NCBI GenBank assembly: GCA_012521625.1
Contig: JAAYLY010000072.1
Location: 1-5,843 of the forward strand
DNA length: 5,843 nt
Source: Tissierellia bacterium
Lineage (GTDB): Bacteria > Bacillota > Clostridia > Tissierellales > Tissierellaceae
Direction of reading: 5' to 3'
Below, one piece after another: positions 4,915 to 5,843 of the stretch; positions within the stretch are counted from its first letter, which is position 1; each line of letters starts with the position of its first letter. The translations under genes were made by a program, and so were the position numbers. The notes beneath the pieces are model-generated. The model was not told where the DNA came from, searched no databases, and saw nothing but the letters and a program-made list of their open reading frames with translations.

Positions 4915-5333
4915 TTACTTTATAGGAGGTAGGCTTTCTTCTAAATCCTCCCTCATATGCTCATATTGGGGTGGCAGCATTAGATTTATGCCTAGGGAGT
5001 CCTTATCCTCATCTACTGCAAAGCCTGGATCGTCGGTGGCTATTTCATAAAGGATGCCTCCCTTTTCCCTAAAGTAGATGGATTTAAAGTACTTCCTATC
5101 CCTTACATCACTGGTTCTAAAGCCCTTCTCCCTTACATAATCCAGCCAGGCCTTTAGGTCCTCCTCATTTTCTGCCCTCCAGGCTATATGGTGGACGGTG
5201 CCTATACCCATTAAAGCTCTACCGCTGGATGTCTTCTTTATATCTATTATGTTTCCAATTGGAGCCTCGGACTTAAGGCGGATAAAGTCATCCACCTCAG
5301 TACATTGCCTACTATTGAAGTTATATGGTGAAT
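4915..5333 (-). pseudogene. Ring-cleaving dioxygenase (MhqO-like, VOC family), internally deleted
   Basis: The C-terminal part (5295-4915, 126 codons from a GTG with no ribosome site) matches the last two fifths of MhqO-type glyoxalase-fold dioxygenases, which are about 310 residues and linked to quinone/hydroquinone detoxification. It shows GTVHHIAWRA (second metal His), RDRKYFKSIYFRE, GILYEIATD (metal Glu) and LMLPPQYE. Just upstream, one base out of frame, 5333-5304 encodes IHHITSIVGN, the N-terminal strand that carries the first metal His in this family. About 170 intervening codons are absent and the halves are out of frame. A TAA at 5336-5334 precedes the N-terminal piece in its own frame, with no start codon in between. 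The C-terminal piece alone lacks the first metal ligand and half the fold, so activity is very unlikely. The surviving 126 codons contain no stops, which suggests recent loss. Confidence 0.8.
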
Positions 5334-5367
5334 TTAAGCTCTTCTTTAACTTTTGCCTTTGGGATTA

Positions 5368-5843
5368 TTAATACCTATAGCTAGTATACCAGGTTGAAAA
5401 GTAGTTGGAATAGGAATCTACCCTTATTAGGGGAAAGAATACTATATAGCCAAAGCCGGAAACATAGTCTATGGTCTGGTTAAATATATAGTTCTTGCTA
5501 AAGGCTTCAGGGTAAGTATAAGAAATATCTGATAGGACTAGACTTAAAGTTACATCCTTACCAGTTAAGCTAGAATATATGATACTCCTATTCCTTAGGG
5601 TATTTGCAATATTCTTTAGGCCTAGCTCCTCGGCTTTAAAAAAGTTACTTCCAGCCTGCCAATCTAGGTAGAGGTAGATAAAAAGCTCATTAGGACCTTC
5701 ATCAACACTTACAGAATTAAAATTTATATTTATGCCATTTACATATAAACTTGATTCATAAGCCTCAATATAGGCTTGTAATTCTTTTGCGGTAAATTTA
5801 GTAGGCTTGGAAGGTCTAATAGTTTCAGCTATAAATTCCTCAA
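5368..5843 (-). CDS. Hypothetical protein, C-terminal 157 residues (5' end outside window)
   Basis: An open frame enters from the right edge and ends at TAA 5370-5368, with a second in-frame TAA directly after it. I do not recognise the family. The visible part starts EEFIAETIRPSKPTKF, is rich in Tyr, Ser and Asn, and alternates polar and hydrophobic residues (NELFIYLYLD at 51-60, VTLSLVLSDISYTY at 97-110, GYIVFFPLIRVDSY at 131-144), which suggests a mainly beta structure. It ends STWYTSYRY. No convincing transmembrane helix is seen. Codon use matches the neighbours and there are no internal stops, so it looks like real coding sequence. No terminator follows its stop; the remains of the dioxygenase gene begin 34 bases later. 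A cell-surface or lipoprotein role is conceivable but not shown, because the N-terminus is missing. Confidence 0.72.
   Translation of the reverse strand, partial: EEFIAETIRPSKPTKFTAKELQAYIEAYESSLYVNGININFNSVSVDEGPNELFIYLYLDWQAGSNFFKAEELGLKNIANTLRNRSIIYSSLTGKDVTLSLVLSDISYTYPEAFSKNYIFNQTIDYVSGFGYIVFFPLIRVDSYSNYFSTWYTSYRY

Noticed and set aside
4899..4917. Hairpin TAAGAAA-ACACC-TTTCTTA overlapping the stop of the dioxygenase remnant
   Set aside because: The 7-bp stem has only one G-C pair and no T-run follows on the minus strand, so it is unlikely to terminate transcription.
4915..5295. Intact small single-domain VOC/glyoxalase protein starting at GTG 5295
   Set aside because: There is no ribosome site at that GTG, the matching family is over twice as long, the first metal ligand is missing, and the family's N-terminal motif is found out of frame just upstream.
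1..5843. CRISPR array, tRNA, rRNA, insertion sequence, toxin-antitoxin or defence cassette
   Set aside because: No spaced direct repeats, cloverleaf, transposase motifs, terminal inverted repeats or paired small genes were seen on either strand.

Overview
The window is AT-rich and every supportable gene lies on the minus strand. Shine-Dalgarno sites are strong, TTG/ATG starts are mixed, arginine is often AGG/AGA, and the terminators are compact hairpins. This fits a low-GC anaerobic member of the Bacillota (Clostridia/Tissierellia-like); the genus cannot be fixed from sequence reading alone.

Layout, reading along the minus strand (right to left). (a) 5843-5368: C-terminal 157 residues of an unrecognised protein cut by the window edge. 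(b) 5333-4915: a broken MhqO-type ring-cleaving dioxygenase (VOC/glyoxalase fold). Its extreme N-terminus (IHHITSIVGN) lies a few codons from its C-terminal 126 residues in a different frame, so about 170 codons of the middle are missing. (c) 4846-4181: an MtnX-like HAD-IB phosphatase with its own extended -10 promoter and terminator. (d) 4055-3084: a D-2-hydroxyacid dehydrogenase of the glyoxylate/hydroxypyruvate reductase type, with a TTG start and a strong terminator. (e) 2854-292: a four-gene operon encoding a YtrA-type GntR regulator, an ABC ATPase and two related ABC-2 permeases. It is driven by a near-consensus sigma-A promoter carrying a candidate operator and ends at a hairpin at 181-153. 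Between the last permease stop and that hairpin lies a startless 42-codon open frame that may be a gene remnant. (f) 61-1: first 20 codons of a YcdX-type PHP-domain phosphatase with its own extended -10 promoter.

How the genes work together: only the GntR-ATPase-permease-permease block is a clear functional unit. It is tightly spaced, with translational coupling and one gene overlap, and is most likely an autoregulated exporter of the YtrA/Pmt/bacitracin-type class whose substrate cannot be told from sequence. The dehydrogenase and the HAD phosphatase are adjacent but separated by a terminator, so they are separate transcription units. I see no mobile element, CRISPR array, tRNA, rRNA or defence system. 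The most informative unusual items are the internally deleted dioxygenase, the operator architecture of the GntR promoter, and the startless frame next to the operon terminator.
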